A DNA stretch of 64,000 nucleotides from VXYK01 sp965221585. Lineage in GTDB: Bacteria; Actinomycetota; Acidimicrobiia; Acidimicrobiales; Aldehydirespiratoraceae. Both the position numbers and the translations under genes were made by a program. Of this stretch, positions 9,308 to 18,158 are shown piece after piece. Numbering within the stretch: the first letter of the stretch is position 1; each line of letters opens with the position of its first letter. The notes beneath the pieces are model-generated. The model saw only the letters and a program-made list of their open reading frames with translations. It did not search any database and was not told where the DNA came from. The stretch is from contig OZ244898.1 of NCBI GenBank assembly GCA_965221585.1, positions 248,001 to 312,000 of the forward strand, given 5' to 3'.

Positions 9308-11149
9308 ATGCCCAAAGCCGTAGGTATCGATCTCGGCACCACCAACTCCGTCGTCTCCGTGCTGGAAGGCGGCGATCCCGTCGTCATCCCCAACGCGGAA
9401 GGCTCACGCACCACACCCTCGGTCGTCGCCTTCGCCAAGGACGGCGAGGTTCTCGTCGGTGAAGTAGCCAAGCGCCAGGCGATCACCAACCCCGAGCGCA
9501 CCATCCGTTCAGTCAAACGCCATGTCGGCACCAACTGGAAGGTCGACATCGACTCCAAGGCGTACACATCCCAGGAAATCTCGGCCCGCGTCCTGATGAA
9601 ACTCAAGCGCGACGCCGAGGAGTACCTCGGAGACACCGTCACCCAGGCCGTTGTGACCGTGCCCGCCTACTTCGACGACGCACAACGCACAGCCACCACC
9701 GAGGCCGGCCAGATCGCCGGGCTCGAAGTCCTGCGGATCATCAACGAACCGACCGCGGCCGCGTTGGCGTACGGCCTCGACAAGGAGGAGTCGGACCAGA
9801 CCATTCTCGTGTTCGACCTCGGCGGCGGCACGTTCGACGTGTCGGTGCTCGAACTCGGCGACGGAGTGTTCGAAGTCAAGTCCACCTCCGGCGACACCCA
9901 GCTCGGCGGTGACGACTGGGACGATGCTGTGATCGAATGGCTCGCCAAGTCGTTCAAGGGCGACCACGGCGTCGATCTGACCAAGGACCCCATGGCCGCT
10001 CAGCGACTCAAGGAGGCCGCCGAGAAAGCCAAGATCGAACTGTCGCAGACGCAGTCGACGCAGATCAATCTTCCCTTCATCACCGCAACCGATGCAGGGC
10101 CCCTGCATCTCGACTACGAGCTGACCCGCGCCAAGTTCCGCGACCTCACCTCCGACCTGCTCGACCGCTGTCGCAGCCCGTTCGAAGCCGCCATCAAGGA
10201 CGCAGGACTCACCAAGGGAGCGATCGACCATGTCGTGCTAGTCGGTGGATCTACACGGATGCCGGCGGTGGCCGAGCTGGTCATGGAAATGACCGGCAAG
10301 GAACCGAACAAGACGGTGAACCCCGACGAAGTCGTGGCAATCGGCGCGGCCATCCAAGCCGGTGTGCTCAAAGGCGAAGTCAAGGACGTCCTGCTTCTCG
10401 ATGTGACACCGCTGTCGCTCGGCATCGAGACCAAGGGCGGAGTGATGACCACCCTGATCGAACGCAACACCACCATCCCGACCCGCAAGAGCGAGATCTT
10501 CACAACCGCTGACGACAACCAGCCTTCGGTCGAGATCCATGTGCTGCAGGGCGAGCGGGAAATGGCCGCCTACAACAAGACGCTCGGCAAGTTCCAGCTG
10601 GTCGACCTTCCGCCCGCGCCCCGTGGCCTGCCGCAGATCGAGGTCGTGTTCGACATCGACGCAAACGGCATCGTGCATGTGAGCGCCAAGGACAAGGCCA
10701 CCAACAAAGAGCAGTCGATGACCATCACCGGACAGAGCTCGCTCGACTCCGACACCATCGAAACGATGGTCAGGGACGCTGAGCTGCACGCCGAGGAGGA
10801 CCGCAAGCGCAAGGAGGAAGCCGAGGTTCGCAATACTGCCGACACACTCGTCTACCAGACCGAGAAGCTGCTCTCCGACCAGGCCGACGCGGTCAGCGAC
10901 GACGAGAAAGCGACCATCGAAGAGAAATTGGCCGATGTGCGCACGGCGCTGGAAGGCACCGATGTCGAAGCGATCAAGACTGCTACCGAAGCCCTGATGA
11001 CTGCCAGCCAGGAGTTCGGCCAGCGCCTCTACGAAGCAGCCGCGCAGGCAGAACGCGAGTCTGCGGCGGCCGCATCGACCCCCGACGACGACGAGGTGGT
11101 CGACGCCGAGATCATCGACGAGGACGACACCGACAGCCAGGCATCGTGA
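9308..11149 (+). CDS. dnaK: Molecular chaperone DnaK (Hsp70)
   Basis: An ATP-driven folding chaperone of 613 aa. The start is the ATG at 9308 (MPKAVGIDLGTTNS), with a purine-rich Shine-Dalgarno at 9288-9299; the open frame extends further upstream only by chance. It shows the phosphate-1 motif GIDLGTTNS, the phosphate-2 motif DLGGGTFDVSVLE, the adenosine motif VVLVGGSTRMP, the DVTPLSLG linker, a substrate-binding domain and an acidic C-terminus (DDDEVVDAEIIDED). It heads the dnaK-grpE-dnaJ-hspR operon and is probably repressed by HspR through the upstream inverted repeat. Confidence 0.98.
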   Translation: MPKAVGIDLGTTNSVVSVLEGGDPVVIPNAEGSRTTPSVVAFAKDGEVLVGEVAKRQAITNPERTIRSVKRHVGTNWKVDIDSKAYTSQEISARVLMKLKRDAEEYLGDTVTQAVVTVPAYFDDAQRTATTEAGQIAGLEVLRIINEPTAAALAYGLDKEESDQTILVFDLGGGTFDVSVLELGDGVFEVKSTSGDTQLGGDDWDDAVIEWLAKSFKGDHGVDLTKDPMAAQRLKEAAEKAKIELSQTQSTQINLPFITATDAGPLHLDYELTRAKFRDLTSDLLDRCRSPFEAAIKDAGLTKGAIDHVVLVGGSTRMPAVAELVMEMTGKEPNKTVNPDEVVAIGAAIQAGVLKGEVKDVLLLDVTPLSLGIETKGGVMTTLIERNTTIPTRKSEIFTTADDNQPSVEIHVLQGEREMAAYNKTLGKFQLVDLPPAPRGLPQIEVVFDIDANGIVHVSAKDKATNKEQSMTITGQSSLDSDTIETMVRDAELHAEEDRKRKEEAEVRNTADTLVYQTEKLLSDQADAVSDDEKATIEEKLADVRTALEGTDVEAIKTATEALMTASQEFGQRLYEAAAQAERESAAAASTPDDDEVVDAEIIDEDDTDSQAS

Positions 11150-11721
11150 GCGGCAACGACAAGCCCGACCCCTCCTCTGAGGACCCCGACGTGGACGATC
11201 CGGTCGACGATCCGAGCGACGCCGATCCCACCGAGGCTGAACTCGAGGGGGCCGAACCCACCGAGGCTGGGCCCGAACCGGAGGAGGCACAACGGGAGCC
11301 CTCAGAATTGGAGCTGCTCACCGCCGAACGCGACCAGCACCTCAACGACCTGCAGAGAGTCACGGCTGAATTCGCGAACTTCCGCAAGCAGACGGAGAAG
11401 CGCAACGCCCAGACCGTGCGCCAGGCCGCGGCCGGGGTTGTGCAAGCGATCCTGCCGGTGCTCGATGCCTGCGACGCCGCAGCCCAACAGCAAGTCGAAG
11501 GCGTTGAGCCGATCATGGCGCAACTCCGCGGCGTGCTCGAAGCCCAGGGTCTCGAGGTCATCGACCAGGCCGAACCGTTCGACCCGAACCGGCACGAGGC
11601 TGCCATGAGCGAACCTGGTGACGAGGACCAGACCGAACCAATGGTCTCCGAAGTGCTACGCACCGGCTATGCCTTCAACGGCAGGGTGTTGCGCGCGGCC
11701 ATGGTCAAGGTGAAGGGATAG
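11146..11721 (+). CDS. grpE: Nucleotide exchange factor GrpE
   Basis: Releases ADP from DnaK. The protein is 191 aa. An acidic, Pro/Glu-rich N-terminal 55 residues precedes the coiled coil (LELLTAERDQHLNDLQRVTAEFANF) and the beta domain, which ends in RTGYAFNGRVLRAAMVKV, close to the family signature. The GTG start overlaps the dnaK stop (GTGA), implying translational coupling. Confidence 0.95.
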   Translation: MSGNDKPDPSSEDPDVDDPVDDPSDADPTEAELEGAEPTEAGPEPEEAQREPSELELLTAERDQHLNDLQRVTAEFANFRKQTEKRNAQTVRQAAAGVVQAILPVLDACDAAAQQQVEGVEPIMAQLRGVLEAQGLEVIDQAEPFDPNRHEAAMSEPGDEDQTEPMVSEVLRTGYAFNGRVLRAAMVKVKG

Positions 11722-11742
11722 GTGAACTGAGGAGGTGATCTG

Positions 11743-12855
11743 GTGACTGAATTCGAAAGGGAGTGGTTCGAGAAGGACTACTACGCGATTCTCGGCGTCA
11801 CCGAAAGCGCATCCTCCAAAGAGATCAAGAGCAAGTACCGCAAGCTCGCCCGCGAGCTTCACCCAGACTCCAACCCTGGTGACGCACGTGCCGAGGAGCG
11901 GTTCAAGGAGGTGTCGGCCGCCTACGACGTGATCGGCGACGACGACAAGCGCGCCAAGTACGACGAAGTCCGCAAGATGGGACCGATCGGCCCGATATTC
12001 GGCGGCGGAGGAGGCCCGGGTCCCGGTACTGGCCACTTCAACGTCGGTATGGACGACATCGGCGACCTTCTCGGTGGTCTGTTCAACCGGGGCGGCCGCG
12101 GACGCGGCCAGCCGGGCTCCGCGCGCGGGCAACGGGGCAACGACATAGAAGTGGACCTCACGCTGGACTTCGACGATGCGGTGAACGGCCTCGAAACCAC
12201 CATCACCCTCACCAGCGAAGCGACGTGTTCGGGCTGCGACGGCATGGGCTCAGCGCCCGGTACGACGCCGAGCAAATGCGAGTCGTGCGACGGAAGGGGC
12301 GTGCACGACGAGAACCAGGGACTGTTCTCGTTCAGCCGGCCCTGCCAGAGCTGCGGCGGCCGAGGATCGGTGATCACCTCGCCTTGCCCGACCTGTCGCG
12401 GGTCAGGTGTGGAGGTACGCCCCCGGGAGGTCAAGGTCAGGATTCCGGCCGGGGTCAAGACCGGCCAGAAGATCCGGCTCAAACGACGTGGAGGTCCCGG
12501 ATACCAGGGCGGTCCGCCCGGTGATCTGTTCGTCCATGTCACGGTTGAGTCCCATGAGATGTTCGGCAGGTCCGGCAAGGACCTCACCCTCGAGGTTCCG
12601 ATCACCTTCGCCGAGGCGACGCTCGGCGCGAAAGTGGGAGTACCGACTCTCAACGGTGAGGTCGTCAAGATCCGGATCCCCCCGGGCACCGTGTCCGGCA
12701 AGACGTTTCGGCTCAAGGGAAAGGGCGGAGCAGGTGATCTGCTCGTCACTGTCGCCGTCGCCGTGCCCCAGAAACTCAGCGACGAACAACGCCGGGCAGT
12801 AGAGGCGTTCGCTGAAGCCACGACTGAATCACCACGCGCTCATCTGGGCGTGTAA
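11743..12855 (+). CDS. dnaJ: Chaperone protein DnaJ (Hsp40)
   Basis: Stimulates DnaK ATPase and delivers clients. This is a full type I DnaJ of 370 aa: a J domain with HPD (LHPDSNPGD), a Gly/Phe/Arg-rich linker, four zinc-finger repeats (CSGCDGMG, CESCDGRG, CQSCGGRG, CPTCRGSG) and two C-terminal beta domains. The start is GTG at 11743, fixed by a near-perfect Shine-Dalgarno (AGGAGGTGATC, 11730-11740) just upstream. It lies 21 bp after grpE. Confidence 0.97.
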   Translation: MTEFEREWFEKDYYAILGVTESASSKEIKSKYRKLARELHPDSNPGDARAEERFKEVSAAYDVIGDDDKRAKYDEVRKMGPIGPIFGGGGGPGPGTGHFNVGMDDIGDLLGGLFNRGGRGRGQPGSARGQRGNDIEVDLTLDFDDAVNGLETTITLTSEATCSGCDGMGSAPGTTPSKCESCDGRGVHDENQGLFSFSRPCQSCGGRGSVITSPCPTCRGSGVEVRPREVKVRIPAGVKTGQKIRLKRRGGPGYQGGPPGDLFVHVTVESHEMFGRSGKDLTLEVPITFAEATLGAKVGVPTLNGEVVKIRIPPGTVSGKTFRLKGKGGAGDLLVTVAVAVPQKLSDEQRRAVEAFAEATTESPRAHLGV

Positions 12856-12875
12856 GAGAGAAAGGAGACACAACC

Positions 12876-13253
12876 ATGGACCAGGAACGATTCCATCGAG
12901 CGGTGTATGTGATCTCTGTTGCTGCGGAGCTTGCGGGAGTACACCCACAGACGTTGCGGATATATGAGCGCAAGGGACTCGTCGACCCTGCGCGCACGGG
13001 AGGAGGCAGCCGCCGGTACAGCGACGCGGACATCGCCCTGCTGCAGCGAATTTCCGATCTGACCGACGAGGGCTTGAACCTCGCCGGTGTGAAACGCGTC
13101 CTCCAACTCGAGGCGCGGATCGCTCACTTGGAAGCCGCGTTGCAGCAGGTTCAGACCGACGCTTCGGCAGCGGTGGACGAGGTGCACCGCCAATACCGCC
13201 GTGACCTGGTTCCGTTCAAGGAGAGCTTCACGATCTACAAGAGGCGCTCCTGA
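12876..13253 (+). CDS. hspR: MerR-family heat-shock repressor HspR
   Basis: A 125-aa repressor of the DnaK operon. The MerR winged helix (residues 8-75) includes SVAAELAGVHPQTLRIYERKGLV and SRRYSDADIALL. A coiled coil (about 76-110) and a basic tail follow. In actinobacteria HspR binds HAIR elements using DnaK as corepressor, and such an element lies upstream of dnaK. The gene has a good Shine-Dalgarno (AAAGGAGA) and follows dnaJ by 20 bp. Its stop (TGA) shares one base with the start of the next gene. Confidence 0.92.
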   Translation: MDQERFHRAVYVISVAAELAGVHPQTLRIYERKGLVDPARTGGGSRRYSDADIALLQRISDLTDEGLNLAGVKRVLQLEARIAHLEAALQQVQTDASAAVDEVHRQYRRDLVPFKESFTIYKRRS

Positions 13254-14779
13254 TGCCCGAATTCGGGTTCGCGAACTCGCTAGGGTTCTCGGGTACGCCG
13301 GCATTTGCGAACCGCTGTTTCATGCTCGACGTATCGCGTGATCGGGTACCGACGACCGACACGTTGCACTGGCTCGTGGATTCGCTCTCGATGCTGGGCT
13401 ACAACCAACTCCAGTTGTACGTGGAACACGCATTCGAGTTTGCGGGCCACGAGCAGGTCTGGGGTGGAGCGTCACCGCTTTCCGCTGCAGAGGTCGAGAG
13501 ATTGGCTCACTATGCGGCAGACGCTGGAGTCGAGCTGGTTGCGAATCTCAACACCTTCGGCCATATGGAACGCTGGTTGCGACACGATGGTTACCGTCAC
13601 CGCGCCGAGTGCCCCGACGGCATGCCCGAGCAGTTGCAACGTTTGCGTTCATCACCCACTTGTTTGGCACCCACCCCGGAGAACGCGGAGTTCTCGCTCG
13701 GTCTTGTCCGCGAACTGTTGGAAGTCACCGGCGGCAACCGGGTGATGATCGGCGGTGATGAGCCGTTTGAGCTTGGTGCCGGGGTGTCTGCGGATCTGGC
13801 GGCCGAGATCGGCCGGGAGGAGCTGTACCGGAGGCACCTGAAGCGCATCATCGAGCCGCTGGTGGCTGACGGGTTCGAGGTGCTGTTCTGGGGTGACCAC
13901 TTCCGCACCGACCCTGACTCCGTCGAGTGGATCCCAGAGGGATCGGTGTGCGTGGTTTGGAACTATGAAGCGCCGCAGCCGACCGCGCGTCTGATGACGA
14001 TGTTGCCTGAGGACCTGTGCGAATTGCTCGGTCTTCCCGCAGACGCCGATGAGGGATTCGCGGCCCATGCCCGTCTGGCCATGGCGAGTGGCAAACCCAC
14101 GTGGCTTGCCTGCGGTACATCGTCTTGGAACAGTTTCTTGGGCCGCAGCATCAACGCCGCGGCGAATATCGACGATGCCGCTGTTGTCGGAGCGGCCGGC
14201 GGAGCAACCGGTTTCATGCTTACCGACTGGGGTGACAACGGCCATTGGCAACCCCTGGCCGTTTCGCTGCCGTCGATGGTCCGGGCCGCGGCAGCCGCCT
14301 GGACAGGTCGTCCGGTTGATGGATCCGTCGATGTCGGTGCAGTGGTCGATGAGATCCTCGGCGCACCGGCGGGCAGCGGAGCGCTGATCGAGCAACTCGG
14401 AACAATCTCGGAGACGATCGGCACGGTCGGCCTGAATGGTTCGGCGCCGTTCTACGCGCTCGTGACCTCGGGTTTGCCGACCGTGGGCGAATTGGACCGC
14501 GACGCGACACACGGTGCATTAGCCCTGTTGGGCGACGCGCGCAGTCAATTCACAGCAGCTCAAGAGCTGTCGGGCACAACGCGTTGGGGCATCGCAGCAC
14601 AAGAGCTGGATGCGGCCTGCGCAGCGACACAACTCGGCCTCCGCCGTTTGCTCGGCGACGAACCCTCAGCGTCCGAATTCCAGCATGTGATCAACGCTCA
14701 GCGGGCGGCCTGGTTGCGGTCCAGTCGCCCCGGCGGTCTCGAAGACTCCCTGGCACGCCTGCTGATCGCGTCCGGGTGA
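13253..14779 (+). CDS. GH20-like beta-N-acetylhexosaminidase (cytoplasmic)
   Basis: A 508-aa protein with a (beta/alpha)8 GH20 catalytic barrel. The motif MIGGDEPFELG carries the family's Asp-Glu pair (D169, E170), in which Glu is the general acid and Asp orients the substrate acetamido group. There is no signal peptide, so it would act on imported chitobiose, muropeptide or glycan fragments. The start codon overlaps the hspR stop by one base (TGATG), placing it in the chaperone operon. The amino-sugar genes at 15.9-18.1 kb suggest GlcNAc use. The C-terminal 150 residues are not recognised. Confidence 0.78.
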   Translation: MPEFGFANSLGFSGTPAFANRCFMLDVSRDRVPTTDTLHWLVDSLSMLGYNQLQLYVEHAFEFAGHEQVWGGASPLSAAEVERLAHYAADAGVELVANLNTFGHMERWLRHDGYRHRAECPDGMPEQLQRLRSSPTCLAPTPENAEFSLGLVRELLEVTGGNRVMIGGDEPFELGAGVSADLAAEIGREELYRRHLKRIIEPLVADGFEVLFWGDHFRTDPDSVEWIPEGSVCVVWNYEAPQPTARLMTMLPEDLCELLGLPADADEGFAAHARLAMASGKPTWLACGTSSWNSFLGRSINAAANIDDAAVVGAAGGATGFMLTDWGDNGHWQPLAVSLPSMVRAAAAAWTGRPVDGSVDVGAVVDEILGAPAGSGALIEQLGTISETIGTVGLNGSAPFYALVTSGLPTVGELDRDATHGALALLGDARSQFTAAQELSGTTRWGIAAQELDAACAATQLGLRRLLGDEPSASEFQHVINAQRAAWLRSSRPGGLEDSLARLLIASG

Positions 14780-14834
14780 TTTGAACTGGAGGGTTGTCGA
14801 GAAGCGGTCGTGAGCCCGCGAGCCTGGTAGGTCC

Positions 14835-15842
14835 TCAGTGCTGGTCCGGTCGGTGGCTCTCGCCTGAGCCGACGCTGCGGAACGGCGCCAGCATGTTGTG
14901 GGGGAACGGCGTACGAATCGAACTGACATCGTCGAGCCGCGTCACGGCATCTTCGGGCAGTTCAAGATCGAGACAGCCCAGATTGTCGTCGAGTTGAGCT
15001 CGCGTTCTAGCCCCGATGAGCGGAACGATGACGCCCTTTCGGGAACGAACCCAACTGAGCGCGACCTGTGCGGGTGAGCGGCCCAGTTCGTCGGCCACGG
15101 CGACAACCTCGGCAGCGATTTTGAGACCGCGCTCGGAGATCCGTCCGCGTAGCGTCGCCCGGCCTGTGGTGTCGGCGTCGCGGTTGTATTTTCCGGTCAG
15201 CACTCCCGAACCCAGCGTGTCCCACGGCGTGACCGTCAGGTCGAGCGCCTCGGCCACAGGCAACAGTTCATGCTCGACCTCGCGGTCGATCAGGCTGTAC
15301 CTGATCTGTAGTCCAACGAAGCGGCTCCAACCCCGCAGCTCGGCAATCGTGTTGCAGCGGGCAACCTGCCAGGCGGGTGTATCGGAGATTCCGATGTAGA
15401 GGACCTTTCCTGACGTGACGAGATCGTCGAGGCCTCGCATGATCTCCTCAGCCATGGTCGTGTGGTCGCGGGCGTGGACCCAGTAGAGGTCGATGTAGTC
15501 AGTGCCGAGACGTTCGAGGCTTGCGTGGATCGACTCCATCATGTGTTTCCGGCTGTTTCCCTGGGCGTTGAGGTCGCCGGGACGCATCGGCGCGGAGTAT
15601 TTGGTTGCCAGCACGACCTCGTCTCGATGGTCTGCTATGAACTCGCCGACGAACTCCTCGCTTCGTCCTCCGCTGTAGATGTTGGCGGTGTCGACGAAGT
15701 TGCCGCCGGCTTCCCGAAACCCTTCGTAAACCGAACGGCTTTCGTCTTTTTCGACACCCCACTCCGTGTTGCCGAAAGTCATCGCGCCGAGAGCGACCTC
15801 GGAGACCCACAGACCGCTCGAACCCATCAGTCGATATTTCAT
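14835..15842 (-). CDS. Aldo/keto reductase
   Basis: An NADPH-dependent aldo/keto reductase of 335 aa. The catalytic tetrad is visible as Asp and Tyr in NFVDTANIYSGG, Lys in VVLATKYS and His in DLYWVHARDH. The C-terminal part carries the NADP-binding stretch IPLIGARTRAQLDDNL. It is most like the AKR groups that act on sugar or aldehyde substrates, and the substrate is unknown. It is divergent from the ROK regulator, which may control it through the shared intergenic region. Confidence 0.9.
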   Translation of the reverse strand: MKYRLMGSSGLWVSEVALGAMTFGNTEWGVEKDESRSVYEGFREAGGNFVDTANIYSGGRSEEFVGEFIADHRDEVVLATKYSAPMRPGDLNAQGNSRKHMMESIHASLERLGTDYIDLYWVHARDHTTMAEEIMRGLDDLVTSGKVLYIGISDTPAWQVARCNTIAELRGWSRFVGLQIRYSLIDREVEHELLPVAEALDLTVTPWDTLGSGVLTGKYNRDADTTGRATLRGRISERGLKIAAEVVAVADELGRSPAQVALSWVRSRKGVIVPLIGARTRAQLDDNLGCLDLELPEDAVTRLDDVSSIRTPFPHNMLAPFRSVGSGESHRPDQH

Positions 15843-15920
15843 GGAAGGACTCTTGCAGCAACCGCTTCACCGAGCCAACGCCAGCGCCATCGAAACAGGT
15901 TCTGTCGCGACAGATTCTGC

Positions 15921-15954
15921 TTGACAAGGTCTATTAGTAAGGTAATGTTACTAA
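15921..15954 (+). promoter_or_regulatory. Promoter with overlapping palindromic operator of the ROK gene
   Basis: TTGACA (15921-15926) and TAATGT (15943-15948) are spaced 16 bp apart. A perfect inverted repeat TTAGTAA-N7-TTACTAA (15934-15940 and 15948-15954), with an inner GTAA-TG-TTAC, covers the -10. The ATG at 15959 has no Shine-Dalgarno, so the mRNA is leaderless or nearly so. The layout suggests autorepression by the ROK protein. Confidence 0.7.
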
Positions 15955-15958
15955 CAAT

Positions 15959-17152
15959 ATGGGAGAAGCATCTGGAAGCGGTGTTCTAAGGCTGATCAGC
16001 GGCCAACGGATTGTTGATGAATTGTTCTCGTCACATCCCCAAAGGATGTCAAGGGCCGAGATCGCCCGAGCGACCGGCCTTTCCAAACCGACCGTGTCGG
16101 CCCTGGTCGCCGACATGGAGTCCGCGGGGCTGGTCCGAGTCGCTAACGACAGCCCAAAATCAGGCTCGATCGGCCGTCCTGCAGCCCTCTACGAACTGGT
16201 GCCTACGGTCCGGCACTCCGTGGTTGCCGACATCGGCGCCACGAAGATGCTGGTCGGTATCTCCGACTTGTTCGGCAATCTGGTCACCGAGCGCGAGATG
16301 GAAACAGGTCGTGATGCCCGGGCGGCACTGGAGGGTCTCATTAGCACCTCCACTGAGATGCTTCGGAGCATTGACGGCCCTTGCAGCGGTGTGTGCATCG
16401 GAGTGCCCGGGATATACCGGCATGACCGTGACCGCGTGGAACAGGCCCTCAACCTGCCTGGATTCGATGGCTTGGCACTGCACGCGTTTCTCGCTGAACG
16501 CATGGATGGGCCAATCCAAATCGAGAACGACGTCAACCTCGCCGCGTTGGGTGAATTGGCTCAAATGGGTGCCGAACAGCCGGATAGGGACTTCGCGGCG
16601 ATCTCGGTAGGCACGGGTATTGGTCTGGGAATGGTGGTCGGAGGCGACCTTTATCGAGGTGGCACCGGATCTGCGGGCGAAGTCGGCTCCCTGTTGTTGT
16701 CGCTACCGGCCCGCGGCGCGGTGCCGGTCACCCTCGAGGATGTGGCCTCCGCGCCCTCGATCCGCAAGCTGTTCGGAGGGGCTATAGAGGACGGGCACCA
16801 CTCCAGGTTGGATCCCAGCGCGGACGTGCCGGAGATATTCGAAGCCGTCAATGTGGGCGACGAAGCGGCACGGACGGTGCTCGACGAGGTAGCAGGGGCG
16901 ATGGCGTTAGCGGTCTCGCACCTGTGTCTGATAGCAGACCCGCGGCGCGTCGTGTTCGGCGGAGGCGTGGGCAGCAACCCGGTGTTTGTAGACGCAGTCC
17001 GGCTGCACCTCGCCCAGTTGGTCGACTCCCCTCCGGAGCTTGTGCCATCCACTCTGGGCCGCCGAGCGGCTCTAGTGGGAGCAGTGTCGATGTCGCTGCG
17101 TTCCGTGCACGAATCCCTGGTCTCAGAGATCTTGGGAGACCCGCCCCGATGA
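15959..17152 (+). CDS. ROK-family transcriptional regulator (NagC-like)
   Basis: A sugar-responsive repressor of 397 aa. The winged helix at residues 25-62 includes MSRAEIARATGLSKPTVSAL. The ROK sugar-binding domain starts at about residue 80, with the phosphate motif DIGATK. The usual ROK zinc motif (CxCGxxGCxE) and the His that follows AGE.G are missing: the sequence reads GSAGEVGSLLL. Sugar kinase activity is therefore unlikely and metal-linked dimer signalling may differ. The palindrome over its own promoter and the coupled nagB make amino-sugar control the likely role. The stop overlaps the next ORF (ATGA). Confidence 0.88.
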   Translation: MGEASGSGVLRLISGQRIVDELFSSHPQRMSRAEIARATGLSKPTVSALVADMESAGLVRVANDSPKSGSIGRPAALYELVPTVRHSVVADIGATKMLVGISDLFGNLVTEREMETGRDARAALEGLISTSTEMLRSIDGPCSGVCIGVPGIYRHDRDRVEQALNLPGFDGLALHAFLAERMDGPIQIENDVNLAALGELAQMGAEQPDRDFAAISVGTGIGLGMVVGGDLYRGGTGSAGEVGSLLLSLPARGAVPVTLEDVASAPSIRKLFGGAIEDGHHSRLDPSADVPEIFEAVNVGDEAARTVLDEVAGAMALAVSHLCLIADPRRVVFGGGVGSNPVFVDAVRLHLAQLVDSPPELVPSTLGRRAALVGAVSMSLRSVHESLVSEILGDPPR

Positions 17153-17394
17153 GCGCTGCGTCCGACGTCGCCGACGCCGTCGACAGCGATGCACTTGTCG
17201 AACTCGTGCGGGAAGCGGTTCGGATCCCCAGTGTGACTCCAAACGAAGAGGCCTTTGCCCGCTGGGTCTTCGGCCGGATTACTGAGTCCAAGGTGTTCTC
17301 GGTGGCTCGCAACGGCATGCATGCCGGGATCGTCGGTGCCGCAGTTGCGGCTAGTGGAGCCAACCGGGGTGCCTGGACCTCTTCTGCGTCATGA
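17149..17394 (+). pseudogene. Truncated M20-family peptidase remnant between ROK gene and nagB
   Basis: An ORF of 81 aa. Its first 45 residues (LVELVREAVRIPSVTPNEEAFARWV) match the N-terminus of M20 deacetylases/peptidases, which are normally about 350-400 aa. All metal ligands are missing and the last 30 residues look unrelated. The start overlaps the ROK stop (ATGA) and the stop overlaps the nagB start (ATGA). It looks like an internal deletion of a once complete deacetylase gene that kept both coupling junctions. It may now act only as a translational bridge to nagB. Confidence 0.65.
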
Positions 17395-18125
17395 ACGTTC
17401 TTGTTTCCGACAGTCCCGACAGTGCCGTTCGGAAGGCGGCCGGCGTCGTTGAACGGTTCGTCACCACCTCTGAGTCGCCGGCGTTGGGACTGGCAACCGG
17501 TCAGACCATGGAGGGTCTCTTCGCCGAACTCGTGAACCGTTGCCGCCGGCAGCGATTGAGCTTTCGTTCTGTGGAGGCCTACCTCCTCGACGAGTACGTC
17601 GGGCTGGACCCGAGTGATCCCAATACCTACCGTTCTGTTGTGAGCCGTCTGTTGACGCGGCACGTCGATCTCGATTGCGCTTCACTGCATGGTCCAGACC
17701 CCGGGGCCCCGGATCTGGTTGCAGAGTGCGAGCGCTACGAACGAGAGGTGCGGACCGCTTCAATCGGCCTGCAGATCCTTGGAATCGGGTCGAACGGCCA
17801 CATCGCCTTCAATGAGCCGGGGACCCCTTTCGACAGCGTCACCCGAGTCGTTGAACTGAGTGAACAGACCCTGCACGACAACGCTCGCTTCTTTCCGGCC
17901 GGGCAGGCTGTTCCCGCCCGGGCGATGACTCAGGGCATTGCCACGATCCTTGCCGCTTCCGAACTACTGCTGTTGGCCTGGGGTGAGCATAAGGCGAGCG
18001 CCGTGGCCCGAGCCGTAGAGGGACCGATTTCCGATTCTGTGCCCGCTTCATCGATCCAACTTCACTCCAATGTCACGGTCCTGCTGGATCCATCAGCTGC
18101 CCAGGACTTGAGCAGTTTGTCCTGA
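17391..18125 (+). CDS. nagB: Glucosamine-6-phosphate deaminase
   Basis: Converts glucosamine-6-phosphate to fructose-6-phosphate and ammonia (244 aa). LLDEYVGL, the lid/active site GIGSNGHIAFNEPGTPFDS, and the C-terminal RAMTQGIATIL and GEHKASAV segments are all present. The phosphate loop reads LATGQTMEG where the family usually has TGSTP; the Thr is kept. It is coupled by ATGA to the upstream ORF. GH20, the ROK regulator and NagB form an amino-sugar set, but no NagA deacetylase, kinase or transporter is in the window. Confidence 0.92.
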   Translation: MNVLVSDSPDSAVRKAAGVVERFVTTSESPALGLATGQTMEGLFAELVNRCRRQRLSFRSVEAYLLDEYVGLDPSDPNTYRSVVSRLLTRHVDLDCASLHGPDPGAPDLVAECERYEREVRTASIGLQILGIGSNGHIAFNEPGTPFDSVTRVVELSEQTLHDNARFFPAGQAVPARAMTQGIATILAASELLLLAWGEHKASAVARAVEGPISDSVPASSIQLHSNVTVLLDPSAAQDLSSLS

Positions 18126-18158
18126 CGACACACTCTGGTGGGTAATGCAAGTGCCGGA

